Notes: generated by a model not told the origin, from the sequence alone. 29,955 nucleotides of DNA from Coprothermobacter sp. (GCA_012842545.1 DUSQ01000041.1:1-29955), one strand, 5' to 3'. Counted from the first letter of the stretch, positions 7,653-16,298 are shown. Numbers and translations are program-made.

Positions 7653-8794
7653 GATGCAGTCTCCCTAGCTTCTTTCAAATAAGAAGAAAACTTTCGCAGA
7701 AGTTCATCTCGGAGCTCCTCCGAAAGCGATTGCTGTTCATTCAAGTACAAGGCATATGCTTCTTCCATGGAAGAAAACCTTGCCCTGCCTTCTCCCTCCT
7801 TCTCTGGACCCTCACCATCACCAGTAACAGCACCCCGAAGTTCCACCATAACCACGGGCTCCAAATCATACAGTTTCTGAACAGCGACCAGATCACCTTC
7901 TTTGAGGATTACTTTGACATAGCTATTTGATGCCATTATTTCTTGCTTCAGTTCAGAAGTAATTGGCGCTACAACTTCTTTTTGTTCCAAAAGCTTCTGG
8001 GATGAAAATGGAACTAGCCTACAGTCTGCGCCTCTGGGACTGAGGTCCACGATCCAGTAGCCCTGTTTAGTTCCCATTTCACCAAAGTCCAGCTTTGCCA
8101 CGCCACCTGGATAACACCCCAGAATCCTGCCAGTTGTAGAGTCAACTATTTTCTGGGCATGATGAATGTGTCCCAGCAGAGCAAAATCAAACTGTGACAG
8201 AACACTAAGAGGTATGGGAACATCGTTCCCACCCAATTCAGAGTAGGACAAACCCTCAACCACGCCGTGAGCTAACAACAGCTTGTACTTGGCGCCCCAT
8301 GGACAAGAACGAGGAGAAAGATCGTTGAGGACAATCTGCTTTGCTTCTTCTTTCATGTTACTACCAGAGAGTTTCTGCTGAGGTTGAATCACCTTTCTAG
8401 CGTCAAAGTAAGGAAGGGCCACAATGCAAACCTTTGTACCGTTCAACTCTAGTTCAAGTTGATCGAATTTATCCATGATGTAAACATTTTTCCTTCGAGC
8501 AAACTTGTCAAAACTGACCAACCCTCGCCAATCGTGGTTCCCCAGAACACCAACCACGGGTGCATGTTCCGACAAGGTGTAAAGATAATCCATGAGCCAG
8601 CGTTGTTTCTCACCCTCCAGTGGAACCCAGTAATGGGTAAAATCACCTGTAACAGCAATTAAGTCCACTGGCTCTTGACTCAGATAATCCAGTATTTCGT
8701 TCAAACAGGTTTGTATTTCTGGAGTCCTATCCTGAGGTTTTCTTCTCCAGGTAACTGCCCCGAGATGCCAATCACCAGTCACTAAAATTCGCAT
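7649..8794 (-). CDS. sbcD: SbcD/Mre11-type DNA repair exonuclease
   Basis: Nuclease subunit of the SbcCD/Mre11-Rad50 complex; a calcineurin-like metallophosphoesterase with two metal ions, probably Mn. Motifs from the chosen start are GDWHLG (D8, H10), TGDFTH (D51), GNHD (N86, H87), LLAHGVVEG and LLGHIHH. The start is set at ATG 8794 because the family begins directly with M-R-I-L-x-T-G-D-x-H. A longer reading from 8842 would add 16 low-complexity residues, overlap the previous gene by 38 nt and has no ribosome site. A purine-rich AGGAAG lies about 13 nt before 8794. This gives 381 residues, a usual family length. It is translationally coupled to sbcC by an ATGA overlap and follows the DUF2148 gene by 10 nt. 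Confidence 0.95.
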   Translation of the reverse strand: MRILVTGDWHLGAVTWRRKPQDRTPEIQTCLNEILDYLSQEPVDLIAVTGDFTHYWVPLEGEKQRWLMDYLYTLSEHAPVVGVLGNHDWRGLVSFDKFARRKNVYIMDKFDQLELELNGTKVCIVALPYFDARKVIQPQQKLSGSNMKEEAKQIVLNDLSPRSCPWGAKYKLLLAHGVVEGLSYSELGGNDVPIPLSVLSQFDFALLGHIHHAQKIVDSTTGRILGCYPGGVAKLDFGEMGTKQGYWIVDLSPRGADCRLVPFSSQKLLEQKEVVAPITSELKQEIMASNSYVKVILKEGDLVAVQKLYDLEPVVMVELRGAVTGDGEGPEKEGEGRARFSSMEEAYALYLNEQQSLSEELRDELLRKFSSYLKEARETAS

Positions 8795-8804
8795 TTCTTT
8801 GTTT

Positions 8805-9338
8805 TCACTTCCTGTCCCACCAGAACCTGTCAAAGAACACATTCTTGCTACTCACATGCATGGGTATGGCAATTGCTACGCTCCCCTCAGGGCACAGCCC
8901 CAAACTCTTGCATGCTTCACCCAGTGTCCACTGAATTCTGTTATCCACACCGAAGTCGTTAAAAACGTCTACAGCCACACCCAAAGCAATACCCAAATCC
9001 AAAGCAGAAAACACGCAAAACGTCTTTCCCTGACGGGCACTGTCACAATCCATTTTGCATAAACCGCAGTTCAAGTTTGCAGGTTTCTTATCCTCTGCAA
9101 AAGCCACGAGCAAAACGAAATCTCTATCTTCCAAAGTCTTCGCATCTCTGCTGTAAAAAGGCCATTTGTCTTGAAACCTCTTAGCTTCTTCCAAAACAGC
9201 ATGTAACATTTCTTTGTCCTCGATAAGTTTCACATCAAGGCTATCACGTCCCAGCGCCTTAGGAGCTGTTAGCATTTTTTGAGCTGCAAGCACACCTGCG
9301 ACGTGTAAACCTTCCCTGGCAATGTCTGTGCGGTCCAC
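8805..9338 (-). CDS. DUF2148 ferredoxin-domain protein
   Basis: Member of the DUF2148 family (predicted ferredoxin-like proteins of anaerobes), whose reaction is not known to me. The 177 residues contain a cysteine group C91-x2-C94-x3-C98 with C108 behind it, and further Cys at 143 and 149, suggesting an iron-sulphur site. A Gly/Ala-rich stretch ALDLGIALGVAVD at about 112-124 is typical of the family. No signal peptide is visible. The start is GTG at 9338, with GGAGGT about 8 nt ahead. It begins one nucleotide after the rex stop and ends 10 nt before sbcD, so it is almost certainly co-transcribed with both. A role in redox sensing or electron transfer is inference from the Cys pattern and from the rex neighbour. 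Confidence 0.85.
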   Translation of the reverse strand: MDRTDIAREGLHVAGVLAAQKMLTAPKALGRDSLDVKLIEDKEMLHAVLEEAKRFQDKWPFYSRDAKTLEDRDFVLLVAFAEDKKPANLNCGLCKMDCDSARQGKTFCVFSALDLGIALGVAVDVFNDFGVDNRIQWTLGEACKSLGLCPEGSVAIAIPMHVSSKNVFFDRFWWDRK

Positions 9339-9339
9339 C

Positions 9340-9954
9340 TCAGTTCACCTCCAACATCCTTATTCTGAGCAGCACAAAGCCTTGTACGATGTTCTCATTG
9401 CGCAGATGAACATGGTGAGGCACCCTAAGTGCCGCTGGCGCAAAATTCCATATAGCTCTTATACCGGCATTGACCAATAGGTCACAAACCTGCTGAGCGC
9501 TGTGGGCAGGAACTGTTATGACGCCGCATTGGACATGGTTCTTTTTCACAAAGCCTTCCAAGTCTTCAAGAGGAAGTATGGAAAGATCCCCCAAGCTTTT
9601 CCCCACTTTTTCTGGATCCACATCAAAAAGCGCAAGAACCCGCATATTGTTCTTTCTTAGTCCATCATAATTTGCCAAAGCTGAACCCAATCTGCCTGCT
9701 CCCACAATGACTGATTTGACTTCCTCGTCCAGCTTCAACAGTTTCCGCAAGTAGTTCTTAAGCTCTTGTACGGGGTAACCCTGACGTGGCTTACCTTTTA
9801 TGTCACAGTAGGTCATGTCCTTTCTCACTAAATCAGGAGAGATCCCCAATGCTTCACCAAGCATTTGCGAGGAAACCCAGCTTATTTCAGGTGGTAATGA
9901 TTCCACATATGAATAGTACAGGTAAAGTCTTTCAAGCACCACCCAAGGTATCAT
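9340..9954 (-). CDS. rex: Redox-sensing transcriptional repressor Rex
   Basis: Rex is a dimeric repressor that leaves DNA when NADH binds, relieving repression of fermentation and electron-transfer genes in many Gram-positive bacteria and Thermotogae. The 204 residues carry an N-terminal winged helix (about 10-65) with the recognition-helix motif LVRKDMTY and a following GYPVQEL. A Rossmann NAD-binding domain starts with VIVGAGRLG (G85-x-G87-x2-G90). Family-typical segments VPAHSAQ and IWNFAPAAL follow, and a C-terminal swapped helix ends the protein. Length is normal (about 205-215). A strong Shine-Dalgarno sequence (AAGGAGG) lies about 11 nt before the ATG. It is the first gene of the resection operon. 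No clear Rex operator (TTGTGAA-type dyad) was found in the 201 nt upstream. Confidence 0.95.
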   Translation of the reverse strand: MIPWVVLERLYLYYSYVESLPPEISWVSSQMLGEALGISPDLVRKDMTYCDIKGKPRQGYPVQELKNYLRKLLKLDEEVKSVIVGAGRLGSALANYDGLRKNNMRVLALFDVDPEKVGKSLGDLSILPLEDLEGFVKKNHVQCGVITVPAHSAQQVCDLLVNAGIRAIWNFAPAALRVPHHVHLRNENIVQGFVLLRIRMLEVN

Positions 9955-10155
9955 ATGACCATCAACCTCCTTAGATGCCCTTTACAGGCATAGAAATCAT
10001 GCAGCCAATTCACATCAAAAACCACAAACACAAGCACATACCCAAACATGCACATGCAAACAATCTCACTACGAGGCATGTTACCGTGCCGTATGGCTCT
10101 AATTCAATTATAGAGGAAACACATGAGTAATTGCAGCTGCATGCACTTTCAAAGT
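9955..10155 (-). promoter_or_regulatory. Rex-operon leader region with candidate -10 box
   Basis: A 201-nt gap between the nucleoside kinase gene and rex, both on the minus strand. A perfect TATAAT reads on the minus strand at 10112-10107. The -35 position has only a weak match (TGCAAT with a 17-nt spacer). If this is the promoter, rex has a leader of about 145 nt. The gap is rich in short ACA/CATGC-like elements on the plus strand. I see no T-tailed terminator hairpin, no riboswitch-like structure and no convincing Rex operator, so readthrough from the kinase gene is also possible. Confidence 0.35.
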
Positions 10156-11784
10156 TTAATAAACATCAAAGGCACTGCCACCTATGAATTCGCGCAATAT
10201 GGATGTGCTGGGAACATAGGCAGAAGGGCACATATCAAAGTAACTAAGTAATGTTTTGAGTCTCCATGCGTCCGGGTACTCTTTAACCGTTTCAGGAATT
10301 TGGGAAAGAAGCGGATCAGCAAATGGTTTTAGTACCAGCAACTCGTAAGGTAATGCACTGTTAAAGAATGCATCAGCTTCCTGTTGGTAAGGAAATATGT
10401 ACTTGTCTTCTCCACGCCGAACCGAAGGCCACTGCCTAAGTGTTTCTTCAGCCAAGTAAGCCCTGTAGAAACTGTCTCTGACCATGCGGCGGATAAGCCT
10501 GGCGTCAGTGGTGTAGGTGCGGTTTACTTCATCCAAGTTAAGGTGTGCAAGGGCACTCACATAAACTTTGTACTTCACGTGTGCAGGTACGCCCTGAGTG
10601 GTACGGGGATTCAACGCATGGATGCCCTCCAAAATGAGCGCACCGTTCTCAGGAAGTTTTAGTTTTTTCTCCTGGATGATTCTGGCTCCTCGCACAAAGT
10701 CATATTTCTTGACCTCTATTTCTTCACCGTTCAAAAGCCTATTAATGTCCTGCACAAGTGCTTCCAAGTCCAGAGCGTCCAGTGAATCAAAATCATAATT
10801 GCCAGCTTCGTCACGTGGCGTCAATTCCCTGGGCAAAAAGTAATCGTCGGTTCCCATGTTAATCGGTCTTAGTCCGTTTACTCTGAGCTGCACAGCTAGC
10901 CTGTGAGAAAAACTGGTCTTTCCTGAAGAAGATGGCCCTGCAACAAGAATGAGCTTCGCCTCTTTCTTCTTAATCTCGTCTGCTATGTAGGATATCTTTT
11001 TCTCATGCAATGCTTCAGCCACTTTTATAAGCTCAGTGATTTCACGCCCCTGAGCTAAAGCATTTATGTCGCCCACATCGCTTATTCCAAGCACCTTGAG
11101 CCACTGGTCGTATTCGAAAAACGCCTGAAACAGCTTCGGTATTTCCTCGAACTCTCTGTCTTCCGGTACTACTACGAAACCCGGAGCATAGTTCACCAGG
11201 TTTATCCCTTTTATCATGCCCGTACTGGGTAAGAGAGGAAGCCAAGAAACCTCACCATACCCCTCGCTGTAAAACAGCTGGTGTTTAACACTGTGATACT
11301 TTGTCAGGCTGCTTGCACCCCTGACAAATAATGAACTGGGAATTACGTCTCCGTCATTTAGAACAGCCCAGTTAATGGGAATATCTTCTTGGATAAGTTT
11401 TTGCACTTCCTGTTTCAGTGCCTTTATCTCTTCGTCCTTCAGCGGCTCATCCATGCTGCAAAATATACCTGAACCATAAGAATACTTGACCTCCATGTAC
11501 TTCTCACCAAACAGCCTATGTGCTGCCATACCCACCACGAACATGGAAGAACGTTCGGCAATGCGCTGCCCCAGTACAGTGTCCCTTCTCACAAGCCTGA
11601 GTGCACCATCGTTCTTAACTGGTGCCTGCAAGGGCAAAATGTCTTCACCCATGTGAATAGCAACTGCCCCTTCTCTTTCCACCAGTGTTCTGTATTCTTG
11701 TTTTGCTTTTATGGCCTCCCAAAAGGGTTGGTCATGTGGAACTTCAAGTTTGAATAGCCCCTCTACTGAAAGGTAATGTGTCAC
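10156..11784 (-). CDS. Nucleoside kinase (uridine-kinase domain with ThrRS-like N-terminal domain)
   Basis: P-loop kinase of the uridine kinase/phosphoribulokinase family, probably phosphorylating nucleosides in salvage. The 542 residues have an N-terminal region of about 260 resembling the TGS-like and second additional domains of threonyl-tRNA synthetase, including SSMFVVGMAAHRLF at 79-92. There the editing-type HxxxH is not intact, so hydrolysis is not expected. The C-terminal kinase domain has Walker A AGPSSSGKTS at 282-291, an acidic DD at 313-314 within GTDDYF, and LILEGIHALN at about 383-392. This two-domain layout is known from nucleoside kinases of Thermotogae and Clostridia. The start is GTG at 11784 with GAGGAG about 7 nt ahead; the nearby ATG is out of frame and stops at once. 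It is divergent from yqeY. Confidence 0.88.
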   Translation of the reverse strand: MTHYLSVEGLFKLEVPHDQPFWEAIKAKQEYRTLVEREGAVAIHMGEDILPLQAPVKNDGALRLVRRDTVLGQRIAERSSMFVVGMAAHRLFGEKYMEVKYSYGSGIFCSMDEPLKDEEIKALKQEVQKLIQEDIPINWAVLNDGDVIPSSLFVRGASSLTKYHSVKHQLFYSEGYGEVSWLPLLPSTGMIKGINLVNYAPGFVVVPEDREFEEIPKLFQAFFEYDQWLKVLGISDVGDINALAQGREITELIKVAEALHEKKISYIADEIKKKEAKLILVAGPSSSGKTSFSHRLAVQLRVNGLRPINMGTDDYFLPRELTPRDEAGNYDFDSLDALDLEALVQDINRLLNGEEIEVKKYDFVRGARIIQEKKLKLPENGALILEGIHALNPRTTQGVPAHVKYKVYVSALAHLNLDEVNRTYTTDARLIRRMVRDSFYRAYLAEETLRQWPSVRRGEDKYIFPYQQEADAFFNSALPYELLVLKPFADPLLSQIPETVKEYPDAWRLKTLLSYFDMCPSAYVPSTSILREFIGGSAFDVY

Positions 11785-11889
11785 CGCATTTCTCCTCTTC
11801 TCATGCTGTCTAACTCACAATCCGCCCGATCTGTCATTAGTGTTAGGATTATAATACAGCTCCAGTAAAAGGAGGCGTTCTAACATATC
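11785..11889 (+). promoter_or_regulatory. Divergent intergenic region with -10 box for yqeY-nrdJ
   Basis: A perfect TATAAT at 11850-11855 on the plus strand would start transcription near 11862. GGAGG follows at 11871-11875. No good -35 hexamer is seen 16-18 nt upstream. The ribosome site lies 14 nt before the yqeY ATG at 11890, longer than usual, but an in-frame TAA at 11881 rules out an earlier start. The same gap must hold the oppositely directed promoter of the nucleoside kinase gene, which I could not place. Confidence 0.4.
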
Positions 11890-12351
11890 ATGTCCCTGAA
11901 GAAAGAACTACAAGAAGACCTGAAAGAGGCCATGAAGTCTAAAAATAACGTGAAATTGGAAGTGGTACGGTCAGTGTTGACTGGCGTGAAGAACTTGGAA
12001 GTACAGAAGATGAGAGAGGCAGAGGACGAAGATGTCTTGCAGGTCATTAAACAGGAAGTGAAGAAACGCAAAGAAGCCATTGAGATGTACGAGAAAGCAG
12101 GCAGGACTGACCTTTTAGAGCAGGAGAAAGCAGAGCTTTCCGTTTTAGAGACTTACCTACCGCCTTTGATGTCAGAGGAAGAAGTTAGAGAAGTGGTAAA
12201 AAGACAAATAGAAAAGGTGCAACCCACCAGCATCAAGGAACGAGGGAAGATCATGGGCTTGCTTATGCAGGAATTAAAAGGTAAAGCCGACGGGAATGTA
12301 GTAACTAGCATTCTGGACGAAGAACTAGAAAAGATTTTGGGTGGAGGTTAG
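11890..12351 (+). CDS. GatB/YqeY-domain protein
   Basis: Small YqeY-family protein. It shares the tRNA-binding tail domain of the GatB subunit of the amidotransferase that makes Gln-tRNA and Asn-tRNA; its own reaction is not established. The 153 residues are highly charged and helical. Family marks are an N-terminal LKKELQEDLKEAMKSKN-like helix, the segment RKEAIEMYEKAGRTDLLEQE at about 57-76, LETYLPPLMSEEEV at about 83-96, and a C-terminal GKADGNVVTSILDEEL motif. Length is normal. It is followed by nrdJ after 6 nt on the same strand, so the two are probably co-transcribed. I see no functional reason for that pairing beyond general growth genes. Confidence 0.92.
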   Translation: MSLKKELQEDLKEAMKSKNNVKLEVVRSVLTGVKNLEVQKMREAEDEDVLQVIKQEVKKRKEAIEMYEKAGRTDLLEQEKAELSVLETYLPPLMSEEEVREVVKRQIEKVQPTSIKERGKIMGLLMQELKGKADGNVVTSILDEELEKILGGG

Positions 12352-12357
12352 AAAGCC

Positions 12358-14748
12358 ATGGAATTGGAGTGGAGCGAAACAGCATTAAGAGTTCTGGAAC
12401 AAAGGTATCTTCTCAGAGATGAAGAAGGTAACATTGTGGAGACACCAGAACAGCTTATGCACCGCGTAGCCCGCGGGCTAGCAGAAATCGAAACCGTCTG
12501 GGGAGCTACCCCAGATCAGATCACCTCAGTGGAACAAGACTTCTTCGACATACTGTGGAAGCGCGATTTTTTACCGAATACACCCACCCTATTCCATGCG
12601 GGTTTACCTAAGGACCCAAAATACAAAGGCAGAAGGTTTATGTCCGCATGCATAGTGCTTCCTATCGAGGACAGCATTGATGGTATTTTTAAGACCCTCT
12701 GGGATGCAGCTAAGATAATGCAAGCCGGTGGTGGTGTGGGATATGCTTTCAGCCGTCTAAGGCCTAAAGGATCATTAGTTAAGAGCAGTGGTGGAAAGTC
12801 TTCCGGACCGGTGTCTTTCATGCACATTTATGATGTCATGGTGGATGTGGTGGCACAAGGTGGAAAAAGACGCGGAGCACAGATGGGAGTTCTAAATGTG
12901 CACCATCCGGACATTCTGGAGTTTATTGATGCCAAGAAAGAAAATATAAGCGGACAGGGGCCACTTCATAACTTCAATATTTCCGTAGCTGTCACAGAAG
13001 AATTCATAAAGGCATACAAGGAAAATACTCCGTTCAAACTAATTGCTCCTCACACAGGAGAGGTCGTTGGAGAACTCAGTGCTCGCGAAGTAATGCACAA
13101 AATAGCAGAAAATGCTTGGCGCACAGGGGATCCCGGTATTATATTCATAGACCGCATCAACGAATCGGATTATTTAGATGATGGCCAGATCGAAGCAACC
13201 AACCCCTGCGGCGAACAACCCTTACCGCCCTATGGTTCCTGCAACTTGGGCTCCATAAACCTGAAGCACATGTTGAAGAAAACTGACAACGGTTATGAGT
13301 GGGACTGGGAGAAATTCCAACGTACTATTAAGTTGGCAGTGCGTTTCTTGGATAATGTCATTGAAGCCAACGACTACCCCATACCGGAACTAGAACAATA
13401 CGCAAAGAAAGCCAGGAGAATTGGCTTAGGTGTCATGGGCTGGTCTGATGCTTTGTCCCTACTGGGAATACCATATGACTCCGAAGAAGCTTTAGAAGAA
13501 GCAAGAAAAGTGGGTGCATTCTTAAAAGAGAAGTCTCACCTGGCTTCCCAAGAACTTGCCCAGGAACGTGGCGTATTTGAGTTTTATGATCAAAGTAAAT
13601 GGAAAGAGCTTGGCATACCCATGAGAAACGCTGCCGTGACTACCATAGCGCCCACTGGCACACTTTCCATATTGGCTAATGTGAATAGCGGAATTGAACC
13701 ATATTTTGCATTGGCTTTTGAAAGAAAGATAACGGCAGGCACCTTCCAAGAAGTGCAGTCAACCCTGCTCGACGTGTTAAAGGAGAGGGGTTTGTACAGT
13801 GAAGAACTAGTTCAGAGAATCATAGAAAACGAAGGCAGATTGCGTGATTTGGAAGATCTACCAGAGGACATAAGAAATGTTTTCCCCACAGCCATGGAAG
13901 TCACTCCAGAGTGGCACGTGCGCATGCAGGCAGCTTGGCAGGAAAATATCGACAGTTCCATTTCTAAAACCGTTAATTTGCCCTATGAAGCCACAGTGGA
14001 AGATGTTGAGAAAGTTTACCTCATGGCTTATGAACTGGGAACAAAGTCCATAACAGTGTACAGAGACAAATCACTGGAACTCCAGGTGCTAAATGTTCCT
14101 TCCACGCCAGCTAAGGAAAGTTCCGTGGTTGATACCACGGAGGCAGCACCCAAAAGGATATTCCCAAAGCGGCCCGAGGTACTTACTGGTTTCACAAAGA
14201 AATTCAAGACGGGTACTGGTACGTTGTATGTGACTGTAAATGTGGATGAAAACGGGCGCCCCATAGAAGTGTTCACAAACGCAAGTGGATCAGTGGCTCC
14301 GGCCGAATTAGAAGCCATAGCGAGGCTTGTATCCATTGCCCTGCAGTATGGCATACCGCTTGACGAGATTGTGGATCAACTGGTACAGCCCGTGGACCCA
14401 GTCAGCTACAAATTCTCGCCCGAAGGACTCAGGAGCAATGCTCACGGCATTGCACTGGCATTAAAGGAAGCTGTGAGCAAGGGATTGAACATTTTAGGAA
14501 ACGGACTAAAAAGTGCCACATCCTTTTCCCTGAGCACGGAAGAACTGAGCCAAAGCTCCAAAGCCGCTAAAGCTCCTAAGTTGGATAAGGAGCAAGTGGA
14601 TGCCATGAAAGCGGTTTATGGAGATGAACGTGTACAGGAACTTCTGAACAGCATGGGCTTAACACTTTGTCCTGTGTGTGGTGCTCCCATGGTTAGCGCC
14701 GAAGGATGCCTCATGTGTCCAAATTGTGGCTACAGCAAGTGCGGGTAA
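12358..14748 (+). CDS. nrdJ: Class II (adenosylcobalamin-dependent) ribonucleoside reductase
   Basis: Reduces ribonucleotides to deoxyribonucleotides using a thiyl radical generated from adenosylcobalamin; it needs no oxygen and no separate radical subunit. The 796 residues show the active-site pair C98 (in SACIVLP) and C295 (in YGSCNLGSINL), the radical-site motif NPCGE at 282-286 with C284, and the phosphate-binding loop IAPTGTLS. The C terminus is a Cys-rich zinc-ribbon-like tail with C771-x2-C774, C784-x2-C787-x2-C790 and C795, matching B12-dependent reductases of Thermotoga and Clostridia type. The final Cys residues may also pass electrons from thioredoxin. A good GGAGG precedes the ATG within 10 nt. 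No ATP-cone is evident at the N terminus. It is the last gene of its unit, with a terminator about 40 nt downstream. Confidence 0.96.
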   Translation: MELEWSETALRVLEQRYLLRDEEGNIVETPEQLMHRVARGLAEIETVWGATPDQITSVEQDFFDILWKRDFLPNTPTLFHAGLPKDPKYKGRRFMSACIVLPIEDSIDGIFKTLWDAAKIMQAGGGVGYAFSRLRPKGSLVKSSGGKSSGPVSFMHIYDVMVDVVAQGGKRRGAQMGVLNVHHPDILEFIDAKKENISGQGPLHNFNISVAVTEEFIKAYKENTPFKLIAPHTGEVVGELSAREVMHKIAENAWRTGDPGIIFIDRINESDYLDDGQIEATNPCGEQPLPPYGSCNLGSINLKHMLKKTDNGYEWDWEKFQRTIKLAVRFLDNVIEANDYPIPELEQYAKKARRIGLGVMGWSDALSLLGIPYDSEEALEEARKVGAFLKEKSHLASQELAQERGVFEFYDQSKWKELGIPMRNAAVTTIAPTGTLSILANVNSGIEPYFALAFERKITAGTFQEVQSTLLDVLKERGLYSEELVQRIIENEGRLRDLEDLPEDIRNVFPTAMEVTPEWHVRMQAAWQENIDSSISKTVNLPYEATVEDVEKVYLMAYELGTKSITVYRDKSLELQVLNVPSTPAKESSVVDTTEAAPKRIFPKRPEVLTGFTKKFKTGTGTLYVTVNVDENGRPIEVFTNASGSVAPAELEAIARLVSIALQYGIPLDEIVDQLVQPVDPVSYKFSPEGLRSNAHGIALALKEAVSKGLNILGNGLKSATSFSLSTEELSQSSKAAKAPKLDKEQVDAMKAVYGDERVQELLNSMGLTLCPVCGAPMVSAEGCLMCPNCGYSKCG

Positions 14749-14782
14749 AACTGAATACGTAAACTGAACAACGAAAAAAATG

Positions 14783-14812
14783 AAAACGGGGACCATTTAG
14801 GTCCCCGGTTTT
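14783..14812. terminator. Bidirectional rho-independent terminator between nrdJ and the MATE gene
   Basis: GGGGACC at 14788-14794 pairs with GGTCCCC at 14800-14806 around a 5-nt ATTTA loop, with C14787-G14807 extending the stem. AAAA lies upstream and GGTTTT downstream, so a U-tract follows on either strand. It lies about 40 nt after the nrdJ stop and about 120 nt after the convergent MATE stop. A further inverted repeat, CTTGGCG (14814-14820) and CGCCAAG (14871-14877), spans the next 64 nt with a 50-nt loop; its meaning is unclear. Nothing else was seen up to 14930. Confidence 0.85.
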
Positions 14813-14930
14813 GCTTGGCGGTTTTAATATAGGAGAAGCGTTTTAATGTTTTGAGCCTGAGTTTGTTATGCGCCAAGACTTCTTGTTCTTTCACTTTGTG
14901 AGGACCGTGAAACGCACTTCTGCCTAAAAC

Positions 14931-16259
14931 TTATTTTTGAAACTCCCCCACTTTGATCTGCTTATTTAAAAGAGAAAGCCCCATTAAAAGGGTTACCGTT
15001 TCAGATACAAGCTCTGCATACCAAATACCTTTGTCACCAAACAATGCGGTCATGAGCAAAAGAAACACGCAGACTGCCACAATGCCTCTGAGAATGGTAA
15101 CAACAATGCTCTCTTTGACCTGTGCCACAGCAGTGAAGTAGGAAGACAAAAGAACATTGTAACCCACAAGCAAAAATGAGGTGGAAAACATCCTCAAGGC
15201 ATTAACGGTGTAAGTAAAAGAGTTCACATCCGACGATTTCTTGAAAAACGCAGCAACAACTGCTGGCGCAAAGATCATACACGATGCGAAAGAAAGCAAT
15301 CCCACAAAACTCACAGTCGCAGCACCTAAGTAAAGCAAGTAATTAACAGCACGATCATCTCTTCTACCATGGTAGAAACTGATAAGCGGCTGTATACCCT
15401 GACCGATACCCACAACAGTCATGAAGACCAACTGCTTCACGTAGGAAATCACCCCATATGTGATAAGTCCGCTTTCACCCACCGCTTTAAACACAACCTT
15501 GTTGAACATGAGAATAACCAAGCCAGTGGACACTTCAGTTATACCAGCTGAGAAACCAATGCCGCAAACTCGCCAGAGCGCTTGCCAATTCACGTGAAAA
15601 GCCGTGAAACGCAGATGAGAATTCCCCCTAATGAAATGCTTCAGATAGAACAAAGTGCCAAGAACCTGGGCAATGCCTGTGGCAATGGCAGCACCTTTTA
15701 CACCCCAACCAAAGCGCATGATGAAGAGGTAGTCCAGCACCACATTAGTCAGGCCAGAAAGCACCGCACCAATTATGGCCAGGTGCGGGAAGCCGTCTGT
15801 CTTTACAACGATCTCCAAATAGTAGGAAAACATGAGGAAAACCCCAAATAATACGACAATCCTTAGGTAATCAACCGAATAATCCATTATTTCCGGAGTT
15901 GCACCTAAAACCTTAACCAGCCGTGGCAAGTTTGGTAGTGATACCACAGCAATGAAGATTCCTATGGCAACAACCACGCAAGACATCATACTGAACAATC
16001 TGTGAGCTCCGTCAGTGTCCCCCATACCTAAAGACATAGAAATGATGGTTGAAGCACCGGTGGCAAACACTACCCCGATGGAAAAAATCACATTTACAAA
16101 TGGCATAACCACATTCACAGCGGCAATGGCGTCAGGACCAACGCCATGGCCAACGAATATGCCATCTACCATGGTGTAAAGTGAATAAACCCACATAGAA
16201 AGCACAGAAGGCCAAACGAATTTAAGGAATTGTTTGTTTAGTGGAGTGTTCTTCGCCAT
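14931..16259 (-). CDS. MATE-family multidrug efflux transporter
   Basis: Polytopic inner-membrane exporter of the MATE family (drug/cation antiport driven by Na+ or H+). About twelve hydrophobic segments run along 442 residues, with the two-bundle family layout. Typical marks are the N-terminal LNKQFLKFVWPSVLSMWVYSLY segment region, VDGIFVGHGVGPDAIAAVNV-like loop 1-2 and the mid-protein GIGQGIQPLISF loop. I set the start at ATG 16259 (protein begins MAKNTPL). A reading from 16328 would add 23 residues through the promoter and into the divergent regulator gene. No clear Shine-Dalgarno sequence precedes 16259, and the predicted -10 is only about 8 nt upstream. The divergent MerR-type regulator with a drug-binding-type domain strongly suggests inducible drug efflux. 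Confidence 0.92.
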   Translation of the reverse strand: MAKNTPLNKQFLKFVWPSVLSMWVYSLYTMVDGIFVGHGVGPDAIAAVNVVMPFVNVIFSIGVVFATGASTIISMSLGMGDTDGAHRLFSMMSCVVVAIGIFIAVVSLPNLPRLVKVLGATPEIMDYSVDYLRIVVLFGVFLMFSYYLEIVVKTDGFPHLAIIGAVLSGLTNVVLDYLFIMRFGWGVKGAAIATGIAQVLGTLFYLKHFIRGNSHLRFTAFHVNWQALWRVCGIGFSAGITEVSTGLVILMFNKVVFKAVGESGLITYGVISYVKQLVFMTVVGIGQGIQPLISFYHGRRDDRAVNYLLYLGAATVSFVGLLSFASCMIFAPAVVAAFFKKSSDVNSFTYTVNALRMFSTSFLLVGYNVLLSSYFTAVAQVKESIVVTILRGIVAVCVFLLLMTALFGDKGIWYAELVSETVTLLMGLSLLNKQIKVGEFQK

Positions 16260-16267
16260 ATGTAAAC

Positions 16268-16298
16268 ACTCTAAACCCTGGTATAATACCAAGGTCAA
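16268..16298 (-). promoter_or_regulatory. MerR-type operator/promoter controlling the MATE gene and, by overlap, the regulator
   Basis: On the minus strand, TTGACC (16298-16293) and TAGAGT (16273-16268) form -35 and -10 boxes separated by exactly 19 nt, the over-long spacing typical of MerR-activated promoters. A 21-bp dyad at 16275-16295, centred on A16285, fills that spacer; its core is TGGTATAATACCA and only one base pair is mismatched. On the plus strand the dyad contains a perfect TATAAT (16282-16287), which could be the -10 of the regulator gene itself. A bound regulator would then activate the exporter promoter by twisting the DNA and block its own promoter. The boxes and dyad are seen directly; the regulation is inferred from MerR-family behaviour. 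Confidence 0.65.

Noticed and set aside
1695..8794. Phage-defence island built on HerA or SbcCD
   Set aside because: The genes match the chromosomal end-resection set, no toxin, Sir2, DUF4297 or integrase genes are present, and the flanks are housekeeping genes.
8795..8842. Longer N terminus for SbcD
   Set aside because: It adds 16 Gly/Ser-rich residues before the conserved family start, overlaps the previous gene and lacks a ribosome site.
9955..10155. Rex operator for autoregulation
   Set aside because: I looked for TTGTGAA/TTGTTAA-type dyads on both strands; only isolated half-like fragments were seen.
12516..14354. Minus-strand open frames opposite nrdJ
   Set aside because: These are shadows of a clearly real reductase gene, with no independent start signals.
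14814..14877. Small RNA or mobile-element ends marked by CTTGGCG/CGCCAAG
   Set aside because: A 7-bp inverted repeat with a 50-nt loop is expected by chance in this length, and no promoter or target duplication supports it.
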